DNA of 64,000 bases from Haloplanus aerogenes (lineage in GTDB: Archaea; Halobacteriota; Halobacteria; Halobacteriales; Haloferacaceae). Location: NCBI RefSeq assembly GCF_003856835.1, contig NZ_CP034145.1:1364001-1428000 (forward strand). The letters run 5' to 3'. The notes under the pieces are model-generated. The model did not search any database. It was not told where the DNA came from and saw only the letters and a list, made by a program, of their open reading frames with translations. A program made the position numbers and the translations under genes. Below are positions 34,557 to 42,177 of the stretch, piece by piece; position 1 is the stretch's first letter; the number at the start of each line of letters is the position of its first letter.

Positions 34557-35666
34557 ATGCGCTTCGCCGGATGGACGGAGTCGCGGTTCGACGTGGCGTG
34601 GGGGGAGGTGACGGGCGCGGTGGGTGACACCGTGACCGTCCTGCCAATCGTCGTCGCCGTCGCGGCCCTCACCGACCTCTCGCTCGGCCGACTTCTCCTC
34701 GGCTTCGCCGTCTTTCAGGTCGTCTGGGGGCTCTGGTACGGCCACCCCATGTCCGTCGAGCCGATGAAGGCACTCGCGGCGCTGGTCATCGCCGGCGGCC
34801 TCTCGACCGGCGAGTACGTCGCCGCCGGGTTGCTCGCGGGCGGTACCCTCCTCGTCGTCGGTCGGGCCGGGATGCTGGGACGGCTCGCGCCCTACGTCGG
34901 CGAACCCGTCGTGCGCGGCATCCAGCTCGGCGTCGCCCTGATCCTCCTCCGGACCGGCGTCACGACCGGACTGGAGACGCCGTCGCTCGCCGCCCTCGCC
35001 GTCGTCGTCGCCCTCGGCGCTATCGTCACGGGCTACCGCGAAGTGGCGGCGCTCGCCGTCCTCGCGCTCGGCGCCGCCGTCGCGCTCGGCGCCGCCGGGC
35101 CGATCACTCCCCGGTTACCGGCGCCGACACTCCTCGATCCGGCCACGCTCTCGTTCTCCCGCGACGCCGCCGGCGCGACGCTCGGCCAACTCGCCATGAC
35201 CGTCGGCAACGCCGCCGTCGCCACCTCGCTGCTCGTGGAGGAGTACTTCGACGCCGAGGCGTCGCCCGACGACCTCTCGACCAGTATGGGCGCGATGAAC
35301 CTGCTGGCCGTCCCGCTCGGCGCGATGCCCATGTGCCACGGGAGCGGCGGCGTCGCCGGCAAGTACGCCTTCGGCGCCCGGACCGCCACCTCGAATCTCG
35401 TCCTCGGCGGTCTCTATCTCCTCCTCGCCGTCGTCGCCGTCGACGCCGTCGCCGCGTTCCCGATGGCCGTCCTCGGCGTCGTCCTCGTCCTCGTCGCCGT
35501 CGAACTCGGCTGCTCCGGCGTCGACACGCCGGACCCCCTGCTCACGGGCGTCGTCGGCATCGTCGCTCTCCTCGTCAACGTCGGCGTCGCCTTCGGCGTC
35601 GGCATCGTCGGCTACTACGTCCTCGCGAGGGTACGGGAGGGCGATAGCGAGGCCGAGAACGACTAG
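34557..35666 (+). CDS. Molybdate/sulfate transporter of the MOT1 type
   Basis: 369 residues with about 10 hydrophobic helices. WGEVTGAVGDTVTVLPIVVA and FQVVWGLWYGHPMSVEPMKALAALV match the two signature segments of plant and algal MOT1 (GDxGTxxP and YGxPMxVQPMK). AMPMCHGSGGVAGKYAFGARTATSNL matches the PMCHG...GART sequence of the family. Likely imports molybdate (or sulfate); molybdate would suit the molybdenum hydroxylase genes at the other end of the window, though that link is only an inference. Its stop overlaps the ggt stop on the other strand. Confidence 0.88.
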   Translation: MRFAGWTESRFDVAWGEVTGAVGDTVTVLPIVVAVAALTDLSLGRLLLGFAVFQVVWGLWYGHPMSVEPMKALAALVIAGGLSTGEYVAAGLLAGGTLLVVGRAGMLGRLAPYVGEPVVRGIQLGVALILLRTGVTTGLETPSLAALAVVVALGAIVTGYREVAALAVLALGAAVALGAAGPITPRLPAPTLLDPATLSFSRDAAGATLGQLAMTVGNAAVATSLLVEEYFDAEASPDDLSTSMGAMNLLAVPLGAMPMCHGSGGVAGKYAFGARTATSNLVLGGLYLLLAVVAVDAVAAFPMAVLGVVLVLVAVELGCSGVDTPDPLLTGVVGIVALLVNVGVAFGVGIVGYYVLARVREGDSEAEND

Positions 35667-37285
35667 AAGCCCGCCGCCGTCCCGTCTTTCCGCGGTTCCG
35701 TCGCCCCCGACATGACGTCCCCGTTTAGTCGGGTGATCTGCCCGCCGCCGAACGCCGACGGCGGCTGGATCACCACGTCGTGCCCGCGCCGCGCGAGTTT
35801 CGGCAGGACACCGTCGGGGAAGCGGTCTTCGACGGCCAGCGACCCGTCCGCACGGTAGCGCCAGCGCGGCGCGTCCATCGCCGCCTGCAGCGGCATGCCG
35901 TAGTCGAGGACGTTGGCGAGCACCTGCAGGTGCCCCTGTGGTTGCATGTACCCACCCATGACGCCGAACGCCGCCCAGTCGTCGTCATCGAGCCGCAGGA
36001 GCCCCGGAATCAGCGTGTGGAAGGGGCGCTTCCCCGGTTCGAGGCGGTTGGGGTGGTCCGGATCGAGCGAGAACGAACTCCCACGGTTCTGGAGCGTGAT
36101 ACCCGTCTCTGGGACCACCACGCCGCTCCCGAAGTGACCGAAGATGGAGTTGATGAAGGAGACGACGTTCCCCTCGTCGTCGGCGACGGTCAGGAGGACG
36201 GTGTCGCTGTCCTCGGGCGGCGTGCCCGGCCCGCCGATGGAGACGGCGCCAGTCCGTTCGCTCACTGTCGCGGCGCGCTCGGCGGCGTAGGCCTTCGACC
36301 CCAGCGCCGGTACGTCCTCGAACTCGGGGTCGGTGATGTAGTGGTGGCCGTCGTGGAAGGCGCGTTTCAGCGACTCGGCGAAGTAGTGGACGCGCTCGGC
36401 AGAGTCGTAGTCGTAGCCACCGGCGTCGACTTCCTCCGCGATGTTCAGCGCCTCTAGCGCGATCAACCCCTGGTTGTTCGGCGGGAGTTCGTACACCTCC
36501 GCCCCGCGGTAGGTGGTCGAGACGGGGTCGACGTACTCCGGTTCGAAGTCGGCGAGGTCGTCGGTCGCGAGCAAGCCACCCCGGTCCTGCACCGCCTCGG
36601 CGATGTGATCCGCCAGCGGCCCCTCGTAGAACGCGCCGGCGCCCTCCGTCGCGATAGTCGAGAGCGTCCCGCCGAGGTCGGGGAGGGTCATCACGTCGCC
36701 GGGTTCGGGCACCCGGCCGTCGAGCAGGTACTCCTCGCGGGCGTCCGCGGTCGTGAACAGCGCCTCCGCGACGGTCCACATGTCGGCGATCACTTCGCTG
36801 ACCGGGAATCCCTCCGTCGCGTACTCGATGGCGGGGTCGAGCGCCGCCGCCAGCGATCGGTTGCCGTAGTCGTCGAGCAGGCGGTCCCAGCCGCGGACGG
36901 TGCCGGGCACCGTCACCGCGAGGGGGCCAGCGTCGGGCATCGTCGCCGCCGCGGGGTCGCCGCCAGAGCGCTCCGCCACGCGTTCGCGCATCGTCGACAG
37001 CGTCGCGTCGGCGGGCGCGCCGCCACAACTGCGGAACGCGCCCACCTCGCCGTCCGCGGTGCGGTAGAGGGCGAAGGCGTCGCCGCCGATGCCGGTACTC
37101 ATCGGTTCGACGACGTTCAGGGCGGCCGCCGTCGTCACCGCCGCGTCGAAGGCGTTGCCGCCCTCGCGCAGCGCCGCCACCCCCGCCTGTGCGGCGAGTG
37201 GCTGGCTCGTCGCCACCATCCCGTTTCGTGCGTAGGCTGTCGACCGGCGCGAGTCGAACCGGTCGAGGTCCGGATTCGGGTCCAT
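35663..37285 (-). CDS. ggt: Gamma-glutamyltransferase
   Basis: 540 residues from the ATG at MDPNPDLDRFDSRRSTAYAR. The autoprocessing site is visible: in the sequence PPEDSDTVLLTVADDEGNVVSF the catalytic Thr is that of DTVLLTV, and GSGVVVPETGITLQNRGSSFS is the gamma-glutamyl-binding region. The N-terminal RNGMVATSQPLAAQAGVAALREGGNAFDAAV is typical. It hydrolyses or transfers gamma-glutamyl groups. Haloarchaea contain gamma-glutamylcysteine, a natural substrate. No signal peptide is visible, in contrast to periplasmic bacterial enzymes, so a cytoplasmic site is probable. Confidence 0.93.
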   Translation of the reverse strand: MDPNPDLDRFDSRRSTAYARNGMVATSQPLAAQAGVAALREGGNAFDAAVTTAAALNVVEPMSTGIGGDAFALYRTADGEVGAFRSCGGAPADATLSTMRERVAERSGGDPAAATMPDAGPLAVTVPGTVRGWDRLLDDYGNRSLAAALDPAIEYATEGFPVSEVIADMWTVAEALFTTADAREEYLLDGRVPEPGDVMTLPDLGGTLSTIATEGAGAFYEGPLADHIAEAVQDRGGLLATDDLADFEPEYVDPVSTTYRGAEVYELPPNNQGLIALEALNIAEEVDAGGYDYDSAERVHYFAESLKRAFHDGHHYITDPEFEDVPALGSKAYAAERAATVSERTGAVSIGGPGTPPEDSDTVLLTVADDEGNVVSFINSIFGHFGSGVVVPETGITLQNRGSSFSLDPDHPNRLEPGKRPFHTLIPGLLRLDDDDWAAFGVMGGYMQPQGHLQVLANVLDYGMPLQAAMDAPRWRYRADGSLAVEDRFPDGVLPKLARRGHDVVIQPPSAFGGGQITRLNGDVMSGATEPRKDGTAAGF

Positions 37286-37413
37286 GTCCCACACGACTCG
37301 GCAACTACACAAAGTCGTTGGGTATCAGGCCATTCTGACTGTGCGTACAGGAATAAATATCTAAAGTGCTCGTACATACATTCTCAAATTCGAGAAATAA
37401 CGAAAAATAATTC

Positions 37414-37515
37414 TTAAATGCGGTGGATGACTGCGGATTTGGCCTTGTTGATCCCCTCAGGTTTATTGAAGACTACTCGGCGACGTGTTCCATCATCTGC
37501 AACGAGTAGCGGGTT
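37414..37515 (-). pseudogene. 3' fragment of a broken coding sequence
   Basis: On the minus strand the frame between a TAG at 37516 and a TAA at 37414 reads NPLLVADDGTRRRVVFNKPE then GINKAKSAVIHRI. It has no start codon and looks like the end of a protein. It sits next to the IS605-like relic, and the same frame is open for a long way on the other side, so a gene disrupted by insertion and decay is possible. I do not recognise the parent protein. Confidence 0.3.
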
Positions 37516-37540
37516 CTACTGGTGATTACACAGTTTCGAG

Positions 37541-37800
37541 GCGAAGGCCCACGACTTTAGTCGTGGGATGAAGCCGACAGCCGGCGAAACGTTGATTTCC
37601 TCGGCGTTCGTTGGTTGTGGTGCCGAGTCCGGGGTAAGGATACGCACCCTTCGCGGGGGTAGATGAAGCCCGCTATCCCGGTCGGGGGCCGTACTGGCAC
37701 GGCCCACAACCCCACCGTCGACGAGTGGGGAACCTCCAGCCGTGGACTGCCCGGCCTGTGGTCGGGAACCCCACAGCTTTAGCCGTGGGAGGATGTCAGC
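37541..37800. mobile_element. IS200/IS605-type end pair without transposase (PATE-like relic)
   Basis: Two nearly identical hairpins lie 200 bases apart: CCCACGACTTTAGTCGTGGG at 37548-37567 and CCCACAGCTTTAGCCGTGGG at 37770-37789 (one mismatch). The second is followed by AGGATGTCA, which I recall from right ends of haloarchaeal tnpB (IS1341-like) elements. Between them are more stems: GGGCCGT/ACGGCCC at 37686-37705 and CCCCAC/GTGGGG at 37710-37730. No TnpA or TnpB ORF is present. This resembles a palindrome-associated non-autonomous element or a leftover guide-RNA (omega RNA) end. Confidence 0.6.
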
Positions 37801-37999
37801 CCCCTTGGACTGCTGGATCCAGTTTCGTTCGTCATGACCCGCGGGACGCTCCATGGAATCCGAACGCGAGCTGATCGTCTCGCAAGTCAGTAACCCAGTC
37901 AGCGCGTCTGGGTTAGAGTCGTCGATGGAAGTGGCTTCGTCGGTGATGGTCTCGGGGATTCTCGCGGAGACACGGCGCGTATCGGTCGTTCGAAAGCCG

Positions 38000-38428
38000 T
38001 CATTGACCGGAAAGCTCGTCTCTCCCTCGAAGGATACGGGTTCGCAGGTGAGGTAGATAGTGGATCAGATTCGTCGTGGTCAGAATTCCAACGAGGTTGC
38101 CGTCATCGACGACGGGGAGCCGTCGAATCGAGTGGTCTTTCATCAGTGTGGCTGCGGTGTAGATGGATTCCGTACTGGGGATAGTGATCACCGGCGTGGT
38201 CATGAACGAATTCACCGAGACAACGGTGATATCGGCGTCAGTGGCAACCTGATGCATGATATCCGATTCGGTAACGATTCCGACGAGGTCGCCCGTCTCG
38301 GAATCGACGACGAGCGCTGAACCGATGTCGTCCTCTGCAAACAGCCTTGCAACCGTGCTCGCAGTCGTCTCCCGGGTAATAGTTTGGACGGAGTCTGCCA
38401 TCACGTCTGCGACCGACTGATCAATCAT
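38000..38428 (-). CDS. Two-CBS-domain protein
   Basis: 142 residues containing two CBS motifs and little else: VADVMADSVQTITRETTASTVARLFAEDDIGSALVVD then GDLVGIVTESDIMHQV, and SFMTTPVITIPSTESIYTAATLMKDHSIRRLPVVDDGNLVGILTTTNLIHYL. CBS pairs bind adenine nucleotides and regulate partner proteins. The last 15 residues are basic. It stands alone; the partner is unknown. Its codon use has more A/T third positions than its neighbours, which, with the nearby element relic, hints at later acquisition. Confidence 0.88.
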   Translation of the reverse strand: MIDQSVADVMADSVQTITRETTASTVARLFAEDDIGSALVVDSETGDLVGIVTESDIMHQVATDADITVVSVNSFMTTPVITIPSTESIYTAATLMKDHSIRRLPVVDDGNLVGILTTTNLIHYLPHLRTRILRGRDELSGQ

Positions 38429-38616
38429 ACAACTATTTGGGTACCGAGAGGGTTAACGCCACCGAGGTCGGAGGCACACTCTCTCGTCATCGACGTGAAC
38501 GGACGTCCTGTGTCCTGACGGGGCCGTCTCACAGAGACGTGGTGAAGAGCGGGCGCCTATTCAGCACCTCCACTGTCGTCTGTGGTGATCGTTGACTGTC
38601 TGGCACTCTACCCAAC

Positions 38617-38626
38617 CCTTATTCGG
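38617..38626 (+). promoter_or_regulatory. TATA-like box of the small zinc-ribbon gene
   Basis: CCTTATTCGG is centred about 27 bases ahead of the ATG at 38648. It supports transcription of this very short gene as a leaderless mRNA. Confidence 0.5.
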
Positions 38627-38647
38627 TTTCCTCACCTCCGTTGAACG

Positions 38648-38812
38648 ATGAGTCTATTCGAGGAAGCCGGCAAGAAGTTCGAGGAAGCGAAACGGACGTT
38701 CGTAGACGGAAAGGAGGCCGAGTACGTCTGCCGCTCCTGTGAGAAGCCAGTGTCTGAAAACTACGAGTACTGTCCCCACTGCGGGGAAGAGACGGTCGAA
38801 CCCGTAGCGTGA
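38648..38812 (+). CDS. 54-residue zinc-ribbon protein
   Basis: The ORF reads MSLFEEAGKKFEEAKRTFVD, GKEAEYVCRSCEKPVSENYE, YCPHCGEETVEPVA. An amphipathic charged helix precedes two CxxC pairs (CRSC, CPHC), which together can bind one zinc ion. The protein is acidic, haloarchaeal in composition, and has a TATA-like box at the right distance. Short zinc-finger proteins of this type are numerous in haloarchaea and some affect swarming, biofilm or stress responses; the specific role here is unknown. The start codon is the only one that keeps the helix. Confidence 0.75.
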   Translation: MSLFEEAGKKFEEAKRTFVDGKEAEYVCRSCEKPVSENYEYCPHCGEETVEPVA

Positions 38813-39055
38813 CCTTCTCGTCAGGAACTGCCCGCTGGTTGGATGTCGATCGGTTCGTGCATCCTTTTACCGGCTCTGTGGGCTCGTAATGGTCGGAGTG
38901 ACCAGCCGAATTTCGCTGACTACATTCTCTGTATGCCGCACGCGACTCCTAGCCACTGTTGCGGGTTTCAACGGAGCCACGGAGTTCGATCAATTGGGAC
39001 ACGTTGTCGGTCGAGACGCGTCTCACCGTCGGAAGCGTGCGAAAATGCGGGCCGA

Positions 39056-39340
39056 TCAGTCGATGTGGCCTTCGCGTCGGAGCTGGTCGGCGTCCTGTCC
39101 CGAGTAGCGCCACTCGATGTTCGCCTTCTCGTCCTGCCAGGACCAGGGTTCGACGAGGACCACGTCGCCCTCGTTGATCCAGGTTCGGTACTTCATGCGG
39201 CCGGGGATGCGGCCCATTCGCTCCTCGCCGTCCTCGCATCGGACGCGGACGTGGTTCCCGCCGTTGTGCTGTGTTACCACCGCGAACAGTTCGTCGTCGT
39301 CGGGCATCCGGAGGTTCCGGCGCCCGGTTTCTTCGCTCAT
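39056..39340 (-). CDS. eif1a: Translation initiation factor aIF1A
   Basis: 94 residues, full length. The OB fold is recognisable: [69 protein letters not shown]. The [13 protein letters not shown] and [10 protein letters not shown] segments are signature sequences of eIF1A/aIF1A. It binds the A site of the small subunit during start-codon selection. The gene stands alone and is divergent from the zinc-type dehydrogenase gene. The region 38813-39055 between it and the zinc-ribbon gene shows no gene. Confidence 0.96.
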   Translation of the reverse strand: MSEETGRRNLRMPDDDELFAVVTQHNGGNHVRVRCEDGEERMGRIPGRMKYRTWINEGDVVLVEPWSWQDEKANIEWRYSGQDADQLRREGHID

Positions 39341-39456
39341 ACCCGTACTAGGCGGTCCGCACAGATAAGTAATCGGAGACGCCCGTTAGCGCGTGGCACG
39401 GCGGTCGCGTGGTTCTGCCCCACAATCTTTCCTTCTTCGGAGCGAACGGACGGCCG

Positions 39457-40473
39457 ATGCGTGCTGCAGCTTTCACCGACCTGACCGGACCGGACGGCGT
39501 GAACCTCGTCGAGCGACCGACACCCGAGCCCGGCCCGGGCGAGGCCCTAATCGACGTCGAGGCGTGCTCTATCAACCACCACGACCTCTGGATTCTGAAC
39601 GGGGCGTCGGCAATGATCGATCCGACCGACCTGCCCTTCGTCACGGGTCTCGACGTCGCGGGCGTCGTGCGCGACGTTGGCGACGGTGTCACCGGCGTCG
39701 CTCCCGGCGACCGTGTCGTCCTCTGCCCGAACGAGACGTGTGGGTCCTGTCGCTTCTGCCGCGAGGGTCCGGAGAACCTCTGTGAATCTTACTCGCTGTA
39801 CCACGGCGGTCTCGCGGAGCAAGCCTGCGTCGAGGCCGACCGGCTGATCCCCCTGCCCGAGAACGTGGACGCGACGACCGCGGCGGCGCTCCCGACCGCC
39901 TATCTGACCGCCTACCACATGCTCCGGCGCGCCGAGGTCGAACCCGGTGACCTCGTCTTCGTCCCCGGCGCGACCGGCGGCGTCGGCGTCGCCACGATTC
40001 AGCTCGCCGACCTCCGCGGCGTCCGCACGGTCGGCACCTCGTCCTCGGCGTCGAAACTCGACGCCGTTTCCGACCTCGGGGCCGACCACACCGTCCAGGG
40101 GACCGATCCCGACCACCTCCGCGAGGCCGTCTCGGACATCGGGACACCCGACGCCGTCATCAACCACCTCGGCGGTGTCTACACTGGCCTCGGTCTCGAC
40201 CTGATGCGCCGCGGCGGACGGATGGTGATCTGTGGGCGGACCGCCGGACCGACCTCCGAAATCGACATCGCCGACCTGTTCCGGGGGCACAAGCGCGTCA
40301 TCGGGAGCACGATGGGGACCCAGACGGATCTGGAGCGACTGGTCGAACTCGTCGCCGCCGGCGACCTCGACCCGCAGATCGACCGCACCTTCCCACTCGA
40401 CGAGACGAGAGCGGCGTTCGAGGCGATGGTGGACCGCGACGCCATCGGCAAACTCGTCGTGACGATGGACTAG
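39457..40473 (+). CDS. Zinc-type alcohol dehydrogenase family (MDR) protein
   Basis: 338 residues from the ATG at MRAAAFTDLTGPDGVNLVER. The catalytic zinc site uses DVEACSINHHDLW (with HHD), and the structural zinc site has four cysteines in CPNETCGSCRFCREGPENLCES. The Rossmann motif is VFVPGATGGVGVATIQLADL. It probably oxidises or reduces an alcohol or quinone with NAD(P). The GHKRVIGSTMGTQTDL segment near residue 280 is common in this subgroup. Its stop overlaps the convergent channel gene stop at CTAG. Confidence 0.9.
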   Translation: MRAAAFTDLTGPDGVNLVERPTPEPGPGEALIDVEACSINHHDLWILNGASAMIDPTDLPFVTGLDVAGVVRDVGDGVTGVAPGDRVVLCPNETCGSCRFCREGPENLCESYSLYHGGLAEQACVEADRLIPLPENVDATTAAALPTAYLTAYHMLRRAEVEPGDLVFVPGATGGVGVATIQLADLRGVRTVGTSSSASKLDAVSDLGADHTVQGTDPDHLREAVSDIGTPDAVINHLGGVYTGLGLDLMRRGGRMVICGRTAGPTSEIDIADLFRGHKRVIGSTMGTQTDLERLVELVAAGDLDPQIDRTFPLDETRAAFEAMVDRDAIGKLVVTMD

Positions 40474-42116
40474 TCGCTCCCGGAGCCCATCATCTCGGTG
40501 AACCGGTTCGTCCCCTCGTCGGTGCCGGCGACGATGAGTTCGTCGCCCTCCCGGATGCGGAACTCGGCGCCGAGATCCGTGATGACCTCGCCGTCGCGGT
40601 CGACGCCGACGACCGTACAGCCGGTTCGCGCCCGCACGTTCGCTTCCCCGAGCGTCCACCCGACGAGCCCCGGCGCGTGGGTGCGAACTACATCGACCTG
40701 CTTGTCCAGCGAGATGACCTCCTCGTCTTCCAGAATCGACGAGGCGAGCATCCGTCCGCTGACCGTCGCGAGCGAGAGGACGTAGTCCGCGCCTGCGCGG
40801 TACATCTTCTGGACGTTCTCCGTCTCCTCCGCTCGTGCGATCAGTTCGATGGAGGGGTTCAGATCCCGGATCACGAGGATGGCGAACTCGGTGAGCGTGT
40901 CGTCTGGGATGGCGAGGATGGCCGTCCGAGCGTCCTCGATACCCGTCCGCGCGAGCGCGTCGGGGTCGGTCGCGTCACCGACCACGTCGACGCCTGGCTC
41001 CTCCACCAGATCCATGACGACGTTCGAGACGCCCGCCGTCGAGAGCGCGTTGGTGACGGTCGTGCCCACCTCGCCGTGGCCGACGACGACGGTGCGTCCG
41101 CGGCGAAACCGGCGCACGTCGGACGTGGTCATCTCCTTGAGCCGTTCGAGTTGTGCCTCGTGGCCCGTGACCAGCAGGACGGTTCCGTTGTCCAGCGTCG
41201 CGTCCGGTGACGGCGGGCTCTCGAAGTCGCCGCGGAACCACGCGCCGATGATGTTCACGCCGGCGCGTTCGCGGATGCCGCTCTCCGCGATAGTCCGCCC
41301 CACGAGGTCGCTCCCCCGCTGGATCGGCAGTTCGGCAACCTCGAAGTCCTCACCGATTTCGATGGCTTCGCCCAACTCCGCCGAGATGCCCGTCGTCACC
41401 TTCGAGGCGAGGCCTTCTCCGAGGAGCGACCGCGGCGAGAGCACGTCGTCGGTGCCGGCGAGCCAGTGGTAGCGCTCGCGTTCGGGGTCGTCGACGACGC
41501 TCACCGTCCGCACGTCCTCCGCGACTTCCTTCGCGGTGAGGACGATGCTCGTGTTGACGGGGTCGGAGTCGTCGGCGACGAGACACCGCGCTTCGGGGAG
41601 CCGGGCCGCTTCCATCCCGTCGACCGATTCGGGATCGGCGTGGATCACGGTGTATCCGTCCTCGTAGAGGTCTTTCGCCCGTTCGCGGTCCGGTTCGAGG
41701 ATCAGGTGCTCGACGCCCCAGGAGTCGAGTTCCTCGACGAGCGTCTCGCCCCGCGGCGTCAGCGTACAGATGACGACGTGATTCTCCATGTCCTCGCTCG
41801 CCGTCGTCGGCACCGTCGTCGAGATGGCCTGTTCGAAAAGCGGGAAGACGAGCACTGGCAGCGCGAGGAAGATGAGGACGACGCCCGTCAGATCCATCAC
41901 GATGACGAGGACGTTCATCTCGGCGCTCGTCCACGGCGCGTCGGATCCGAAGCCGGTGGTCGTGAACGTCTCGACGACGACCTGGAGCGCGTGGAGGTAA
42001 CTGATGGCCTCGCCCTCGAAGGCGCTCATCCCGGTGTCGTAGACGGCGGCGTAGCCGAACATCACCCCGGTGAGGACGACGACGTACTGCAGGGTCCGGC
42101 GCTGCCAGGTGTCCAT
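40470..42116 (-). CDS. Potassium channel with two RCK (TrkA) modules
   Basis: 548 residues. The N-terminal two-helix pore has the filter VETFTTTGFGSDAPW, which deviates from canonical GYGD (here GFGSD). Two RCK modules follow, each with TrkA-N and TrkA-C. The Rossmann signals are HVVICTLTPRGETLVEELDSW in the first (GxGxxG-like) and VVVGHGEVGTTVTNALSTAG in the second. TrkA-C domains include LPIQRGSDLVGRTIAESGIRERAGVNIIG and GWTLGEANVRARTGCTVVGVDRDG. The protein controls K+ flux, central to salt-in osmoadaptation, and probably responds to NAD(H) or nucleotides. Confidence 0.9.
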   Translation of the reverse strand: MDTWQRRTLQYVVVLTGVMFGYAAVYDTGMSAFEGEAISYLHALQVVVETFTTTGFGSDAPWTSAEMNVLVIVMDLTGVVLIFLALPVLVFPLFEQAISTTVPTTASEDMENHVVICTLTPRGETLVEELDSWGVEHLILEPDRERAKDLYEDGYTVIHADPESVDGMEAARLPEARCLVADDSDPVNTSIVLTAKEVAEDVRTVSVVDDPERERYHWLAGTDDVLSPRSLLGEGLASKVTTGISAELGEAIEIGEDFEVAELPIQRGSDLVGRTIAESGIRERAGVNIIGAWFRGDFESPPSPDATLDNGTVLLVTGHEAQLERLKEMTTSDVRRFRRGRTVVVGHGEVGTTVTNALSTAGVSNVVMDLVEEPGVDVVGDATDPDALARTGIEDARTAILAIPDDTLTEFAILVIRDLNPSIELIARAEETENVQKMYRAGADYVLSLATVSGRMLASSILEDEEVISLDKQVDVVRTHAPGLVGWTLGEANVRARTGCTVVGVDRDGEVITDLGAEFRIREGDELIVAGTDEGTNRFTEMMGSGSD

Positions 42117-42177
42117 AGCCCATAGGGAGTATCCCGCAAGGTCAGCGTTTCGGACGCAGGCTGCCAGCGACAGCCGT

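Noticed and set aside
37853-38056. 67-codon plus-strand frame downstream of the CBS gene
   Set aside because: It overlaps the CBS gene end, has no recognisable domain, and the opposite strand looks equally or more coding-like.
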